The translations under genes were made by a program, and so were the position numbers. A stretch of 64,000 nt of DNA, taken from NCBI GenBank assembly GCA_015179125.1, contig WHVA01000097.1, forward strand, positions 1 through 64,000. Direction: 5' to 3'. Position 1 is the stretch's first letter. Each line of letters begins with the position of its first letter. The stretch is from Gautieria morchelliformis (lineage: Eukaryota > Basidiomycota > Agaricomycetes > Gomphales > Gomphaceae). This document shows, piece after piece, positions 23,832-35,445 of this stretch. The notes under the pieces were generated by a model, which made no database searches, was not told the origin of the DNA, and saw only the letters and a list, made by a program, of their open reading frames with translations.

Positions 23832-25341
23832 TTACAGCCGTTTGCAGTCAAGTCTGGACTCCGACGCGCGTCGTGCTTTTTCAGCGGTTTGGTAGCTTCG
23901 GACACCCCCTGATTTTTCCATTACAACTAGACCTTGTCTTAGCTAGCTTCCTTAATCAAAACCTCTAAGAAAGTCATCATCCACACCCTCACGAAGAGCT
24001 TTTAGCTTGGGAGGCCGTCATTCGTCGGGTGCCGCAACCAGGCCTCTTCCAGCCCTTGGGCGATTTTTCCGAAGCTCCTACGCAATTTCATCACACCGGG
24101 CCTTTTAGAAACTGGAGTGCCGGTCCTGACTGAGATTATCACGAAGGGTTTTGGGCATTATCGTGTTGCAGGAGCATGGAAGGTCCCCCTGAGTGGTTCT
24201 CAGGTGTCTCAGGGGGAGTAAATTGAGTCTAGTTTTGCTCTATTCTACGTGAGGATCCCACACTCTCTCCCCCTGTTGAAGAATGGTTGGCTGAACTGGA
24301 GCAGGGTCCGTTCAGTCGTGATGGCCATGTCTTCATGCCACATACCCTGCCGCTCTGAGGACAAGGCTATTTAGGATCTCACAGCTTGCAGATGGGCTCA
24401 TTGTCCCTAAGATGCTTGCATATTGCCTGGGCCATGTCGAAGGAAGCAGGCCATTTTGAAGCAAAGAAGTAGCTAAAGTATGAGGCCAGCGAGAAATGCC
24501 ATGCCAAGCCCCGGAAACATTGAGCAAAAGCCTGCATTCATGTTAGAAATTCAGTTGATACAATCCTATACCTACTATCCACTGTGACTGAACCAGCCCT
24601 GCACCTCCTCAATCCAGAATCAAACACCGCAAAGCATGGGAACACTTAGAGAACGTTGAGCTGACGCTGGGCCAAGCCTGAAACAACGTTTCCACTCACC
24701 AGATACGAGATAATGCCAAAATTGTTCATGATAACCTCAGCCAGGACCAGATCTCCCGTTTCTAAGAGGCCCGGTGTGACGAAATTGCGTAGGAGCTTCA
24801 GAAAACCCTTGGGGGGGCTGGAAGAGGCCTGGTTGCAACACCCGACGAACGACGACTTCCCGAGCTAAAAGCTCTTTGTGGGAGTGTGGATGATGACTTT
24901 CTTAGAGGTTTTGATTAAGGAAGCTAGCTAAGACAAGGCCTAGTTGTAACAGAAAAAACATTGAGTTGACGCCCCAACCCTGAAAGCACAGCTCCACTCA
25001 CCAGAAATGAGATAATGCCAAAAACTCTTCGTGATAATCTCAGTCAGGACCGGCACTCCAGTTTCTAAAAGGCCCAGTATGATGAAATTGCGTAGGAGCT
25101 TCAGAAAAATCGCCCAAGGGCTGGAAGAGGCCTGGTTGCGGCACCCGACGAATGACGGCCTCCCGAGCTAAAAGCTCTTCGCGAGAGTGTGGATGATGAC
25201 TTTCTTAGAGGTTTTGATTAAGGAAGCTAGCTAAGACAAAGTCTAGTTGTAACGGAAAAATCAGGGGATGTCCGAAGCTACAAAACCGCTGAAAAAGCAC
25301 GACGCGCGTCGGAGTCCAGACTTGACTGCAAACGGCTGTAA
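23832..25341. mobile_element. Non-autonomous 1.5-kb element with 331-bp terminal inverted repeats
   Basis: The left arm 23832-24162 is the reverse complement of the right arm 25011-25341 with roughly ten percent differences. The termini read TTACAGCCG inward from both ends. A further copy of most of the arm (about 24694-24951) precedes the right arm in the same orientation, giving a direct repeat with about 303-bp spacing. The centre (24163-24690) has no intact gene, only short frames. No convincing target-site duplication was found in the flanks. The structure fits a foldback or MITE-like DNA element mobilised by an unidentified transposase. Confidence 0.85.
24656..25257. repeat. Tandem pair of ~300-bp units inside the TIR element
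   Basis: Units starting near 24656 and near 24959 share their order of motifs, including the sequence at the inner end of the terminal repeat. The second unit runs into the right terminal arm. The first lacks the outermost arm sequence and diverges more, which suggests that it is the older copy. Confidence 0.75.
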
Positions 25342-25587
25342 TACTGAATGTGGCCGGCGTCCGTACTAATCTTGCAGCTAGGATCCGACGATCGACTCTT
25401 CTCGAAAGGACTCAAGACTAGAGCTCTTTCTGTGCCGCTGGCACCCTAAAACCACTAATATACACTGTTATCGGCCTGCGACAATAAAATAAATGAATAG
25501 AAAGTGTTCGACATTGGTACTAAGCTTCCTTAAGGCGGGACAGAATGGATACACGTGTGTCCTCAGCCTTCCTTGCATCTTGGGAAT

Positions 25588-26861
25588 TCAATACCCCGGC
25601 GCCTCCGTCCGAAGGAGAAATGCTGGGGAAAGGAAGTTAAGAATGAACATGGCGAGGAAAATGGGTGTAGCATCAAGTGTATTGAAGAACGCCTCGGTCC
25701 TGATTATGTGTCCATTCCATCCCCCGGAAAGCTCGATCGTACGATAAATTGTCCTGTATACATACACCTTTGATGAGATGGCAACGGGGGCGGCGAGTGC
25801 GGACGACGGACCTAATAAATACCAAAATGGTAGAAAGAACAAGCGCAAGGACCATCAGGCTGATGCGCGGCGGTAAAACAGCTCCACCATTTTCTGTCCC
25901 TTGGGTCCAGGACTTATCGTTCAAGGGCGAATCGGGCGGTGACGCTTGAATTGCTCCTGCGAAAGGCCTATGGAGGTAGAAACGGAAAAGAAATTCGGCC
26001 GCAAGCAATGTATAGCCCAGGATTCCAGCTATTCCAAACAGTTAGCACATAACATAAGAGCGGCCTTGGGTGTTAGACAGCATACTTACCCATCTGGAAG
26101 AAGATCCCTGCGAGCATGATGTGTGATCCTAGATTTGACGTTGAGGTATTATTGCTTGTGGCCAGGGCACCGCCGGCAGCTTGAACCACAAGGGCAACAA
26201 CGTCGGCCGTCACAAACACCTTGAGGTCTGTGAACGAATTCCGATCAGCTTGCATTACGCTGAGCGTGACAGAATCCCCACAAACATGTTTTGGGACTTA
26301 GCCGACTGTACTCAGGGCCAATGATTGCGATGACACGTCCCAGGATGTTGTACAATGCAGCGGTGAGAAATACTGGGGCAATGATGGTTGTTACGATCCT
26401 GGAGGAGAAAGAGACGTATTTAAAGGTTTGACCAATATTCAAGGCGGAAGGAATTCAACGCACTGCATCAAATAGGCATTCGAGTTCTCAGGATTCTCGC
26501 TGTTCCACAATCGTCCGCTCCATCCGACGATCTCCCCCACCCCACACATGGCGGTGGTATAGAGCAGCCAGAGGAGTCTTGGCTTGAAAAGAAGCGCTTC
26601 AACGATATGGACGACTATATACACACCAGGCAAAGGTTAGTTACAAAGAGGGCCAGATAAATCAAGACAGGGTGATTGTGCTTACTCGTGGTTATGCTGA
26701 ACAGGATAACGAATGTAAAGCAAATCCATAGAGTGGGTACATAGCCATAAAGTGTCGTAGGAGTGACGACAAGCGTGTCAGACGAGCTTGAATCTGTTCC
26801 ATCATAATTGATCAGGAGGCTGCTGGATGTAAGTATTTTACAACTACTTACTCGTAGTCAT
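25588..26861 (-). CDS. RTA1-like lipid-translocating/resistance membrane protein
   Basis: Fungal seven-helix RTA1/RTM1 family protein. Known members are implicated in sphingoid long-chain-base export and resistance to 7-aminocholesterol. ATG 26861 starts a first coding exon of only 10 nt, joined across a 58-bp intron (26794-26851) to NSSSSDTLVVTPTT, a short N-glycosylation-prone outer tail. Helices follow in GYVPTLWICFTFVILFSIT, VVHIVEALLFKPRLLWLLYT, a GEIVGWSGR motif, IVTTIIAPVFLTAALYNILG, DVVALVVQAAGG and later segments. The family signature TIYRTIELSGGWNG...TEAFFNTLDATPIFLAMFILN appears in the last exon, reached by a splice that makes VFIR|TIYRTIE. The stop is at 25588. Upstream 26862-27050 is probably the promoter. 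Confidence 0.9.
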
Positions 26862-28120
26862 CGTGGTTTGGAGCGGTTTCTAGGAAGTTCTAGAGAGAGC
26901 TAACAGCAACAAATGGCTGGAGTATTAAATAGGGTGTCCTTATACAAAAGGCAGTAACGGCCTGTCCTGAACCTGGCAGGGGATCGAATCGGGGGCTAGC
27001 AAGGCTGGCAGAGAAGGTATTATGTGAGTTTAGGTCTGTAAAGGTGTCGTGATCGAACATCCTAAATTCTGCTGCCTTTTAAGTAGTGCGATCTGAGAGG
27101 CAGAGCTCTCTGGATACCGTGACATGCGCCCGTAAACAGTGGCAACACCGCTTGATTGCAGACTGCGCGGGTGGTAACCTGAAGTTTGAACACTGCGTGT
27201 TGCAATACTTCGTGGGAGTGATAACTTTTTTACCACATGCACTGCAGGCGAGGGGCAATACGCGATTCGATGGCCGCCCGGAATGGACGGCAACCCGCCG
27301 CAGTCGGAATTACTGCAAGTTGTCCTCGAAGTTGCACAGCGATCGAGGAACACTCGCCAGAATGATAGTTTTGTCTCCTCTCGCATGCTTAGATCTACAA
27401 CATAACTTTTTTTGTGGCCAGTGCTCCTACCTAACAGCATGCATACCGACCAGAAAGTTGACGGACGGGACGCGCGCGTATCGCATGGTCACGGTGGATG
27501 GCTTCGAGTCGGCTGTGACTTCGATGACAACGGCAATTGTTTCTATATTCGAATCTTCAGAACTGCATGCCTGCGGTACTACGCACGAAGTAGGTACCTA
27601 CTCTACTTTGCTGCGCTACTCTGAATCCGAGAAAGAGCATCAAGTCGAGAATGCTGCGCCTGCGTCGGTTGCCGCTTTCATGAGGACACGTGATCCGAAC
27701 TTGTATTACATAACATCAACGCTTGATATATTTAGCGTTGACTATAAGTACACGGATTGCGATGCGGTTGCGATGCGGTTGCGATGCGGTGTGTATACCT
27801 GCAGTCGGCAAGGCGGTGCTGATCGAATCAGCCGTGCGGCTAGATAGCGGGACGAGTGTGCCTTACATTAAAAGCAAAACCTCTTCTCGGGCAAATATCG
27901 CTGGAACTGCGTAAACTAGCCCGGTTCTGGTAGTGTCGTTTGAACAGATCCATACTTCACACTGTAGGAAGAATAAGCGCTAGATTTCAGTTCCGCTTGC
28001 ACTACAGCTAAATTACAGTACCGACTTGTACTGAAATTTAGTCCTGAAAAAATAATTTCACAGAGCACTAAAAATCAGTACTATACAAGTACTGAAATTT
28101 AAGTACAGGACAAAATGCAA
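26862..28120. other. Intergenic region with an 11-bp triplicate
   Basis: Long but unconserved frames exist on both strands (for example plus 27086-27847). They show no domain and no supporting splice pattern. At 27757-27789 an 11-bp unit is repeated three times. From about 27980 the AT-rich motif cluster described separately begins. Confidence 0.5.
27980..28115. repeat. Left cluster of CTAAAAATCAGT/GTACTGAAATTTAG motifs
   Basis: Several copies, in both orientations, of a 12-14-bp motif related to ACTGAAATTTAG lie in about 130 bp. The same motif set recurs at 30040-30260. Together they bracket 1.9 kb of DNA with coding character, like subterminal repeats of a DNA transposon. Confidence 0.65.
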
Positions 28121-28149
28121 AGTCAAACAGTACCAATGACCAATGAATT

Positions 28150-30010
28150 ATTTTTCTACCTAATCATGATCCATCTCCGGGTCCATGAACACCATCTTCG
28201 AAATCGCTTCTGTCGACTATGTAGAGACACGGCTGCTTGTCATGGTATGGATACGCGTCACCGTTTTTTTTTCCGCAAGTCTTTTGATTCTCCGCTCTAA
28301 TATCCTTCCATCCTCGACCCCCCCATGCAAGCGCATACATCTGCTGCCTTGGGCGGATCAACACGCCGGTGCTGAGACATGCAGAATCCCTCGTCGACAC
28401 TAAATATTCTCTGACTCTGACAGACGACTTTGGCAACTTTAGCGTCGACGCCTCGAGAGTGACGTGGATGAGGGAGCTCGATCTTGGAAGATTTGGGTAC
28501 TCTTTGTTCCCTTTTTGATTATTCGGCACCCATCACTTCATTTTCTCTTTCTCATACTCTACAAATGCTCTTAGCTCAAACATTCCTTCCAAGACGCCCT
28601 CAGCTGGTAACCCCACCCATTTTCTTGGACTCGAGTTGGCAACCGAGCAGCTTGACCTTGTCACCGCTGAGGCGGTCGATTTTGACACCGACTTATCAGA
28701 GTATCAGTGAGTAGGACACCTCTTCTTCCGACTCCATCATTCCTTCGGTTCAACCGACATTCCCCTAACCGCGTCACACTACCTTCCCACAAGGCTATAC
28801 AGTCTTTTCCCACATCCCGCGCAAGGTCCTTCTGAAACCCCGCGATATGTTACTATGCTCTCCAGTCGGTGAGTAGTGCTGGTCTAATCCAGATGTTCGT
28901 TGACGTTGTGGCAGGAATGTGGACGTACCCCGCTCGCTCGTACTTGACATGTATACCGAAAGCTGGAGCGCACTCGACGGCTTGATCGCCATTGTACCCC
29001 CCGGTGGCTCCATCGGGTGAGTCCCCCGGACCTTTACTACACATTCTTTCCACGCCTTTTGCCTTGCTTTTGCCCCATAGACTCAATGACAAGCTGTTTA
29101 GCTTCTGGGTCCTTCAGGGCAAGGCATACCCTTGCCCGTCTTTTATACCCCACGCGACCAACACCAAGACCATCGCGTGCCATGCCACCCGCATTCAGTC
29201 TCGGACTAGCCTTCGATCCTTATGATTCCACGCACCTTCTGCATTGTGTGTTCGGAGTGGGTGCCTCGCCCCACTGTGGTCGCTACCAAACCATCGCGTA
29301 CGAACTGTGACCTCTTATGTTTTTCTCTTCTTTCACTGATGGACACGACATCGTACTTATGATCTTTGCAACTGGCTGTGGCCCGCGGTATGGATGCTTC
29401 CCGTGAACGAGACGTATGGGCCATGGCCAATGAGCGGTACGTCATCTGTTCACCCCAGCGATAGCTTACTCAGCTTGCCTCCAGATTTCTGTTATTGCTG
29501 TTGTTGCCGACTTGTAGTGTCGTATGTAGGTCCCTTGCCTGTTGTATATGATGTTCTACTCTAAGGCGGAATTGACGTGCGCATCTCCTATCTCTTTGCA
29601 CCACATCGCGATTACCCTCACTCACCTGCGTGTAGATCAAGGAAACGGCCCACAGTACCCTGCACAGTGCGTCCACTCCTGATTCCTCACCTGCTCAGTG
29701 TTGAGTTCGACACCGCCTCCCTTGTCTCTGCCCTCGCTGTCTTCCCCTCGTCCAGAGGCCACAAATTCGTCCGTGGCTACCTCGACTGGGGACCCACCTT
29801 CGCGCTTAATGCTGTCTCCAAGACCTTCGGCTGATGGATGCAACGCCACTCGTACTCGCAGGGGTTTCCCACATATTCCCTCGAATGGACGCCGGAATTC
29901 CTGTGGGTCGATTTGTTACCAGTCCTGTCAGGCGCTGCGCCAGCTCATACTTCAGTTCATTGTGGCTGCATATCTCAGTGTTTCCGTCCTGTTTCCATCC
30001 GGTACCCATT
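28150..30010 (+). CDS. Unrecognised multi-exon gene between motif clusters
   Basis: Plus-strand segments with protein-like composition and plausible GT-AG borders follow each other. They include MNTIFEIASVDYVE near 28185, LTDDFGNFSVDASRVTWMREL near 28420 and FLGLELATEQLDLVTAEAVD near 28625, the last ending at a GT donor near 28709. Later segments are SLVLDMYTESWSALDGLIAIV near 28935 and LNDKLFSFW near 29085. A final open part ends in LDWGPTFALNAVSKTFG near 29834. The FLGLELATEQL piece resembles the N-terminus of xylulokinases, but nothing after it does, so I do not assign that function. It could be one gene, two genes or a decayed passenger. Confidence 0.3.
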
Positions 30011-30039
30011 CATATCCGCTCGCTAGGCAATAATAAATG

Positions 30040-30260
30040 TCCCTAAAAATTAGTTCTGAATGTACTGTTTATTAGTGCTAAACAAGCTGGAATTCAGTTC
30101 TTTTTGAGCTAAAAAACAGTACAAAGTGGGACATTTTCACTACTAAAAATCAGTTCATGGTTGAAGGGGCCGGGAACGCTTCGGGAGCTAAAAATCAGTG
30201 CTCAAGTACTGATTTTTAGCTGGTTTTGTACTGAAAATCAAGTTCCGTTTCATCTGATTT
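30040..30260. repeat. Right cluster of CTAAAAATCAGT motifs with hairpin
   Basis: This counterpart of the 27980-28115 cluster contains a hairpin at about 30187-30220, with 13-bp arms of the motif and an 8-nt loop. Several looser copies lie before and after it. Confidence 0.7.
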
Positions 30261-30505
30261 TTAGGTGCCGGCGCTTTCTGCAGTGTTCAAGTGTTCTACT
30301 CCCTAAGGATTGTATTTCAACCAGTATTTGTAAAGTGTATTCCGTGAAGGGGACGAAGGTGACAAACGGCGTACAAGCGGGTGTGCGCTTCAGCTCTACT
30401 GTGAACGTGGTGCTTCCATGAATCGGTGTCAGTGTAGCTTTATTAATTTGCGTGGAGGGTATGTGTGTGCATCCATGGGTGTTCTTCTCCGCCGAAGCAT
30501 TGCGG

Positions 30506-31879
30506 TTACCGGTATCGCCATGGGCACAACAGGTCTGCAGACAGGCTTGGAAATGCACGTTCCCAAAGCAAGTGAGCCTCATTATTAACGTTGTGCCATC
30601 CCTCGGTGCGTTTCCACGTTCCTGGTAACATGCTCAGGGCCATGTCCGCGGTTATGCTCTCGCCTGGGTCCATTCTTAAACATTTCATCCAGATATCTAC
30701 CATCGTAGCCAGCTCCTCGCCATCCAGAACACACGGCGCAGACGTACCTATCACCAACTGCTGGAGCCGCGCCCGCAACAACGCACGGCTGTCCCCATCA
30801 TCGTGTACACCCACGACAGCTTCGATCCGCTCGCGCACCTCCGCCCCATCGCCAAACACACACGGGGACACGTGATGGTCGCCCAATATCTTGAAGAGCG
30901 TGCATGCCATCGACCACACGTCCACTGCGGGAGTGAACGGGTGCGTTTTTTTTTTCTCGGGGAAGAGGATCTCGGGCGCGGAGTGGGTGACCGGTGTATG
31001 CAGGACGTCGGGGGGAGACGAGACTGGGAATGCCTCGCCGAAGTCGCATAGGCGGAGGGCGGAGCGGGATAGGGCAATGCGCTTTTGGACGGCGGATGGG
31101 CGGACGAGGTGGGGAGGTGCGTGGGGAGTGAGGGGGAGCCCGTCACGGCGCTCGACGGGTGTTAAGTGCAGTGCGCCGAGATATTGCGTGACCTGCTCGT
31201 CAAACCAGTCCGACATCTGTGGCGTTGGGCCCCGCCGTCTCGTACGGTCCGGGTGACGCTGCACCAATGACGGGCGGTTTTTGCCTGCTCTTCTCGTCTC
31301 GTTCCTCACTTCAGCTATATGTCCACTCGTCGCGACACGTGCTGACCACCTGCTTTGCATTCCCCCAGACCTATCATGCGCCGCGCGGGCCTCCTCTCGC
31401 CGCGCTCGAAGCTTGCCTCCCAGCAGAGTCATGTCGCCTTCTCCTGAGCAGATGCCGGACGCGGCGCAGCGCAACGACCTGGGAGACGCGGGCGAGCGGA
31501 GCGAGTGACGACGCGCGGGATGAAAGGGCAGCACGGTACACTCCCAGACTGACTCCCGGTCCGGCTGACGTGGCATGGTGCGTGTAGGGATCCACCGGGC
31601 GACACGCTGCACACGCCGTGGCCCATGCGGCCGCCCTATACGCTGTCCAAATCGTCCTCGACGCCTACGCCCACGGTGCTCAGAAAAAAAAGAAAAAAAA
31701 AAGTCGGTGTCGATGACATGGCTGAGGCAGGGGGCTCTGCGGTCCGGGAGGGTGCTCAGCAAGTCGACGTCGAAGACGTCGCTGGGATCCGTATCTTCGA
31801 CGCGGTCGCAGCGTTCGAGGGACGCCCGGTGATACGGAGAGGCGGCCCAAAGGGAGGGGGGGGCTGAGGGCTGAGTCAT
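30506..31879 (-). pseudogene. SRPK-like protein kinase fragment lacking the N-lobe
   Basis: The C-terminal half resembles the SRPK-like kinases expanded in agaricomycetes. From about 31215 (MSDWFDEQVTQYLG) the order of motifs matches: a LTPVERRDGLPL segment, LRLCDFGEAF (DFG, metal-binding Asp), SAPEILF (APE), DVWSMACTLFKIL and a C-lobe ending at 30506. The glycine-rich loop, the VAIK lysine and the HxD catalytic loop are absent from the upstream part of the same frame. That part (31879-31216) is Arg/Pro-rich and includes a Phe run from an A/T homopolymer. I infer a 5'-truncated or degenerate kinase gene. Missing exons in other frames are possible, but I could not find them. The flanks are repeats, so transposon activity may explain the truncation. 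Confidence 0.6.
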
Positions 31880-31959
31880 AAGGGCGGGCGACCCCTGCGG
31901 AGGGGCATAGGCTTGACGAAGCGGCTGGGGTGAAGGGATAGGTGGATTTGCTGGTCATT

Positions 31960-32340
31960 TTTCTCTTTCTCTCTCTTAAGTATTGCTATTTCTTGCTGCA
32001 ATTTTCGCTTTTTTAATCTCTTTTTGCCTATGTTGTGCCTCTCATTGCCTCCCACCTTTCTTGGCCATCATTACTGCCTCTGGTGTGTTTTTTCCTTATC
32101 ATTTATTGCAATAATTTTATTCTCTTTTGGTTTGTTTTGACGTCCAGGTTCCTCCTCTCAGTGCCTCACAGCCTGTCTGCCATTGCTGCATCTGGTGTGT
32201 CTTTCTATCATATTTGTGTTGTTGTGATAATTATTAGGATCACTGACTCTTTTTGCGAATTGTTATTTAAATTTTTAAATTTTTTGTGCATATATGTGTA
32301 CTGTAGAGTTGTAAAATCAGAGATTGAAAAAAATCCTTGA
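31960..32340. other. Pyrimidine-rich low-complexity tract
   Basis: T/C-rich DNA on the plus strand includes long T runs and yields a spurious hydrophobic frame. A similar T-rich tract precedes the related repeat at 63550. It is therefore likely to be part of the same repeat family. Confidence 0.6.
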
Positions 32341-32800
32341 CTTTGCTGAAAATTGGTGACAACAGCTGCTTGCAGTAAACGCTCTGACAGTTATTTATTT
32401 TCTCCAGCCCCTACAATAATTTCACTTTTAGGCTCTTGGGGACATGCTATGGATGGAGGACATGCTACAGACAAGGGACATGCTACACTTGGGGGGGGGG
32501 GGGGACATACTACGCTTGGGGAACACAGGCTATATACAGGGACATGCTATATATGGGCAGGCTATACACAGGGACATGCTACATATTGGGACACACTACA
32601 TATCGGGGACACACCACAAACAAGGGACATGCTACACATGATATACTTGGGGGGACATGCTACACACACTATACTTGGGGGACACACTACACTCAGGGAA
32701 TGGATGCCACACATGGGGACATGCTACACATGAGGGGCACACAGACATGGGAGAAATGTGTGGAGACATTACCTACCCAGATGTGTTACTTGGAGCTACA
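32330..32800. repeat. Minisatellite built from GGGACATGCTACAC-like units
   Basis: Degenerate units of about 14-30 bp around gggacatgctac repeat many times, with a run of 13 G near 32491. The entry sequence (ccttgactttgct ... cacttttaggctcttgggg) and the exit sequence (tgtgtggaga ... acctaccc) recur in the same order at 63640-64000. These are therefore two copies of one dispersed repeat in the same orientation. Confidence 0.85.
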
Positions 32801-32929
32801 TTCAATCGTGATAAGACATGTTTTACTTATCCAAATGAGTTTTACTTATCCCAAATTCCATTTACCCAATGTGTTTGACCTAACCCCTGGGAAAAGCACG
32901 GGTATCCACCCTAGCAGTGGTCCTGTCAT

Positions 32930-33755
32930 GACCCATCTATTTTGTATACCCAGTAACCTCGATAGCCCACTTTTATGTTCTCCCTGTTCGCTCCTCGCTG
33001 AATTCGCCGAATGTTTATTCGCTTTCATGTCATTTGCACATAGCAGCGCTATCTGTACCCAATCAACTCCTTCTCCCCAGCTCGATGGTTCATCACGGGT
33101 CCTATCATCTCCCTAGCTCAAACCCTGTTGGATGCTCCTCTGATCGGACGGCATAACCCATTTCCCAGTTAGCCCTATTATCCATTTCCCCCATCCTCCT
33201 CTATGTTTGCATGGCTTTGCCCTCCTCTTGGGTCACGGCTCTTATATGATCATTCTATTTGCCCTTCGCCGCATTTCGCTGAACAACCATTCACTGCTCG
33301 CATCGTTTGCCAGCAGGCACACCATCAAACACGATCGACATCCCTTACCCAGCATGATGGTTCATCACTGGCTGCATCAGCTTCTTGACCCAACCCCTTT
33401 AGGTGTTCATATGGCCGGGATGCGTTCGTGGGATGCCTTACCCGTAGGTCGTGTGGGATCAACCCAGTAGACGAAGAGTCTGTGCAGGGTAGTGTATATG
33501 CAGGTCCCAAGGCATGGTTTCATACATAAGTGCCTTCGCCCTCTTCTCTCTCTGACGTTTCATGTTCGCACTCCTCCCTCACTCTATTGTATGTTTATTT
33601 CATCTATTTGTATCGTGACTGCGTACCCCTATCCAACCCTGACTCAGGATGGCCTCTTTCCTATTCGCTGATACCTTATGAGCATTTGATATAAGTAGTT
33701 TACATTTGCATGTATATTCCTCAGTTCAATTATCATATGTCCATCTTGTGCAAAA
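32930..33755. repeat. Inverted-repeat arm A (partner 34172-35020)
   Basis: Long diverged similarity, in inverted orientation, to 34172-35020. The best-preserved portions are 33330-33755 against 34172-34600. The arm ends exactly where the TGTCAAG terminus of arm B begins. Confidence 0.75.
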
Positions 33756-35445
33756 TGTCAAGATTGGTTTGTAGGCGTTAATATCGTGTATTAGTGAACA
33801 CAGCGAATGCCCGAATAACTTGTGCGAATAAGTATGCCGTTCGGCGAATAGGTGAACCAGTAAATGTTCACAAAATAAGAGGGCTGCCCAAGCGGAGCTT
33901 GCCCTATCTACAGTCATAGTGAAATAGCCCGTGGCACTTGACAATGTAATGTACAAGGTGTCACGGAAGGGTTGTTTAAGTAGCGACAATCCCTTTGCTG
34001 GCGAAGGTGCCCCTTTGGAGCCCTTCGCCGACAGCACAGAAAATAGCTTGAAGGCTAAGGTAACGAAGATGAAGTATGAGAACTCACCAGTGATGACTAA
34101 GTCCTCTTCTGGTTGAAGATGGAGATTTCCAGGAGAAGGCTCAGAACGATGATCACAGTGAGGTCAAGTTTGCACAAGATGGACGACGTATGATAATTGA
34201 ACTGGAGAATATACATGCGAATGTAAACTACTTATATTGAATGCTCGTAAGGCATCAGTGAATAGGAAAGAGGCCGTTCACAAGTCAGGGCTGGATAGGG
34301 GTGCGCAGTCATGATACTAAGTAGATGGAATAAACATGCAATAGAGTGAGGGAAGAGTGCGAACATGAAACAACGGAGAGTAAAAGTGGCGAAGGCACTC
34401 ATGTACAAAACCATGTCTTGGGACCCGCATACATGCTACCCTGCACGGACTCTTCATCTACTGGGTTGATCCCTCATGACCTACGGAAGGGACGTCCTGC
34501 GAACACACTTTGGCCATATGAACACCCAAAGGGGTTGGATTAAGAAGATGATGGGGTTAGTGATGAACCATCATGCCAGGTAAATGGTATCGATTGTATT
34601 TGATGGCGTGCCTGCTGGCGAAATGCGCGAGCAGCGAATAGCGGTTCGGAGAAATGCGAGGAAGGGCGAACGGAGATGACATAGGGGAGAAGTGGTTGAA
34701 GTGGAGGGCAAAGCCGAGCGAACAAGGGGGAGGAGTGGCGAAAGGGGAAATGGGGATAACAAGGTCCAGGAAATACACAAGTCATGACAGTCCGATCATA
34801 GGAACACCATTGAAAGAGGGTTGAGCAGAGGAGGTGATAGGCCCAGCGATGACTGCTAAGTCAGTTCAGGGATGTCAATTGTGCATCGACGGCGTGGCCA
34901 TGGTAAATGGCGTGAACAGCGAGGATTGGTTGCCAAACACGGCAAGGGCGATCGGAACGAACACGAAGGTGGAGTGAGAAATGGGAGAACAGAGCATCTG
35001 AGTATGGGAAATAAACACGTCATGACACAAACTTGACCTCACTGTGATCATTGCCTTGAGCCCTCACCTGTAGATTCTGATCTTTGACCAGAGGAGGACT
35101 TGAGTACCACTGGTGAGTTTTCGTACTTCACCTTCGTTACCTTAGCCTTCGAACTATTCTCTATGCTGTTGGTGAAGGGCTCCGAAGGAGCACCTTCGCC
35201 GGCGAAAGGATTGTTGCTACTTAGGCAACCTTTTCGTAGCACCTTGCACATTACATTGTCAAGTGTCACAGGCTATTTCACTATGACTGTAGATAGGGCG
35301 AGCCTCGTTCTGGCAGCCCTCTTATCTTGTGAACATTTATTGGTTCACCCTCTTCGCCGAATGGCATACTTATTCGCACAAGTTATTTGGGGATTCACTG
35401 TGTTCACTAATACACGATATTAATGCCTCAAAATCAATCTTGACA
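33756..35445. mobile_element. 1.7-kb element with ~415-bp terminal inverted repeats
   Basis: The left arm 33756 to about 34171 and the right arm about 35031-35445 are inverted copies, starting with TGTCAAGATTG from both ends. The interior (34172-35020) is itself an inverted copy of DNA to the left (32930-33755), giving the order A, B, A', B'. No transposase gene is present. It is probably a non-autonomous DNA element adjoining part of a second copy in the other orientation. Confidence 0.75.

Noticed and set aside
27086..27847. A 253-codon plus-strand frame
   Set aside because: No similarity to known families, low-complexity repeat at its end, and an equally open antisense frame at its start.
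28590..28720. Xylulokinase gene
   Set aside because: Only the short FLGLELATEQL piece resembles the N-terminus. The following exons lack the kinase motifs.
32035..32340. Hydrophobic 101-codon frame as a membrane protein
   Set aside because: It lies wholly within a T-rich low-complexity tract that belongs to a dispersed repeat.
32440..32760. CRISPR-like array
   Set aside because: Units are degenerate and contiguous without unique spacers, and the genome is eukaryotic. It is a minisatellite.
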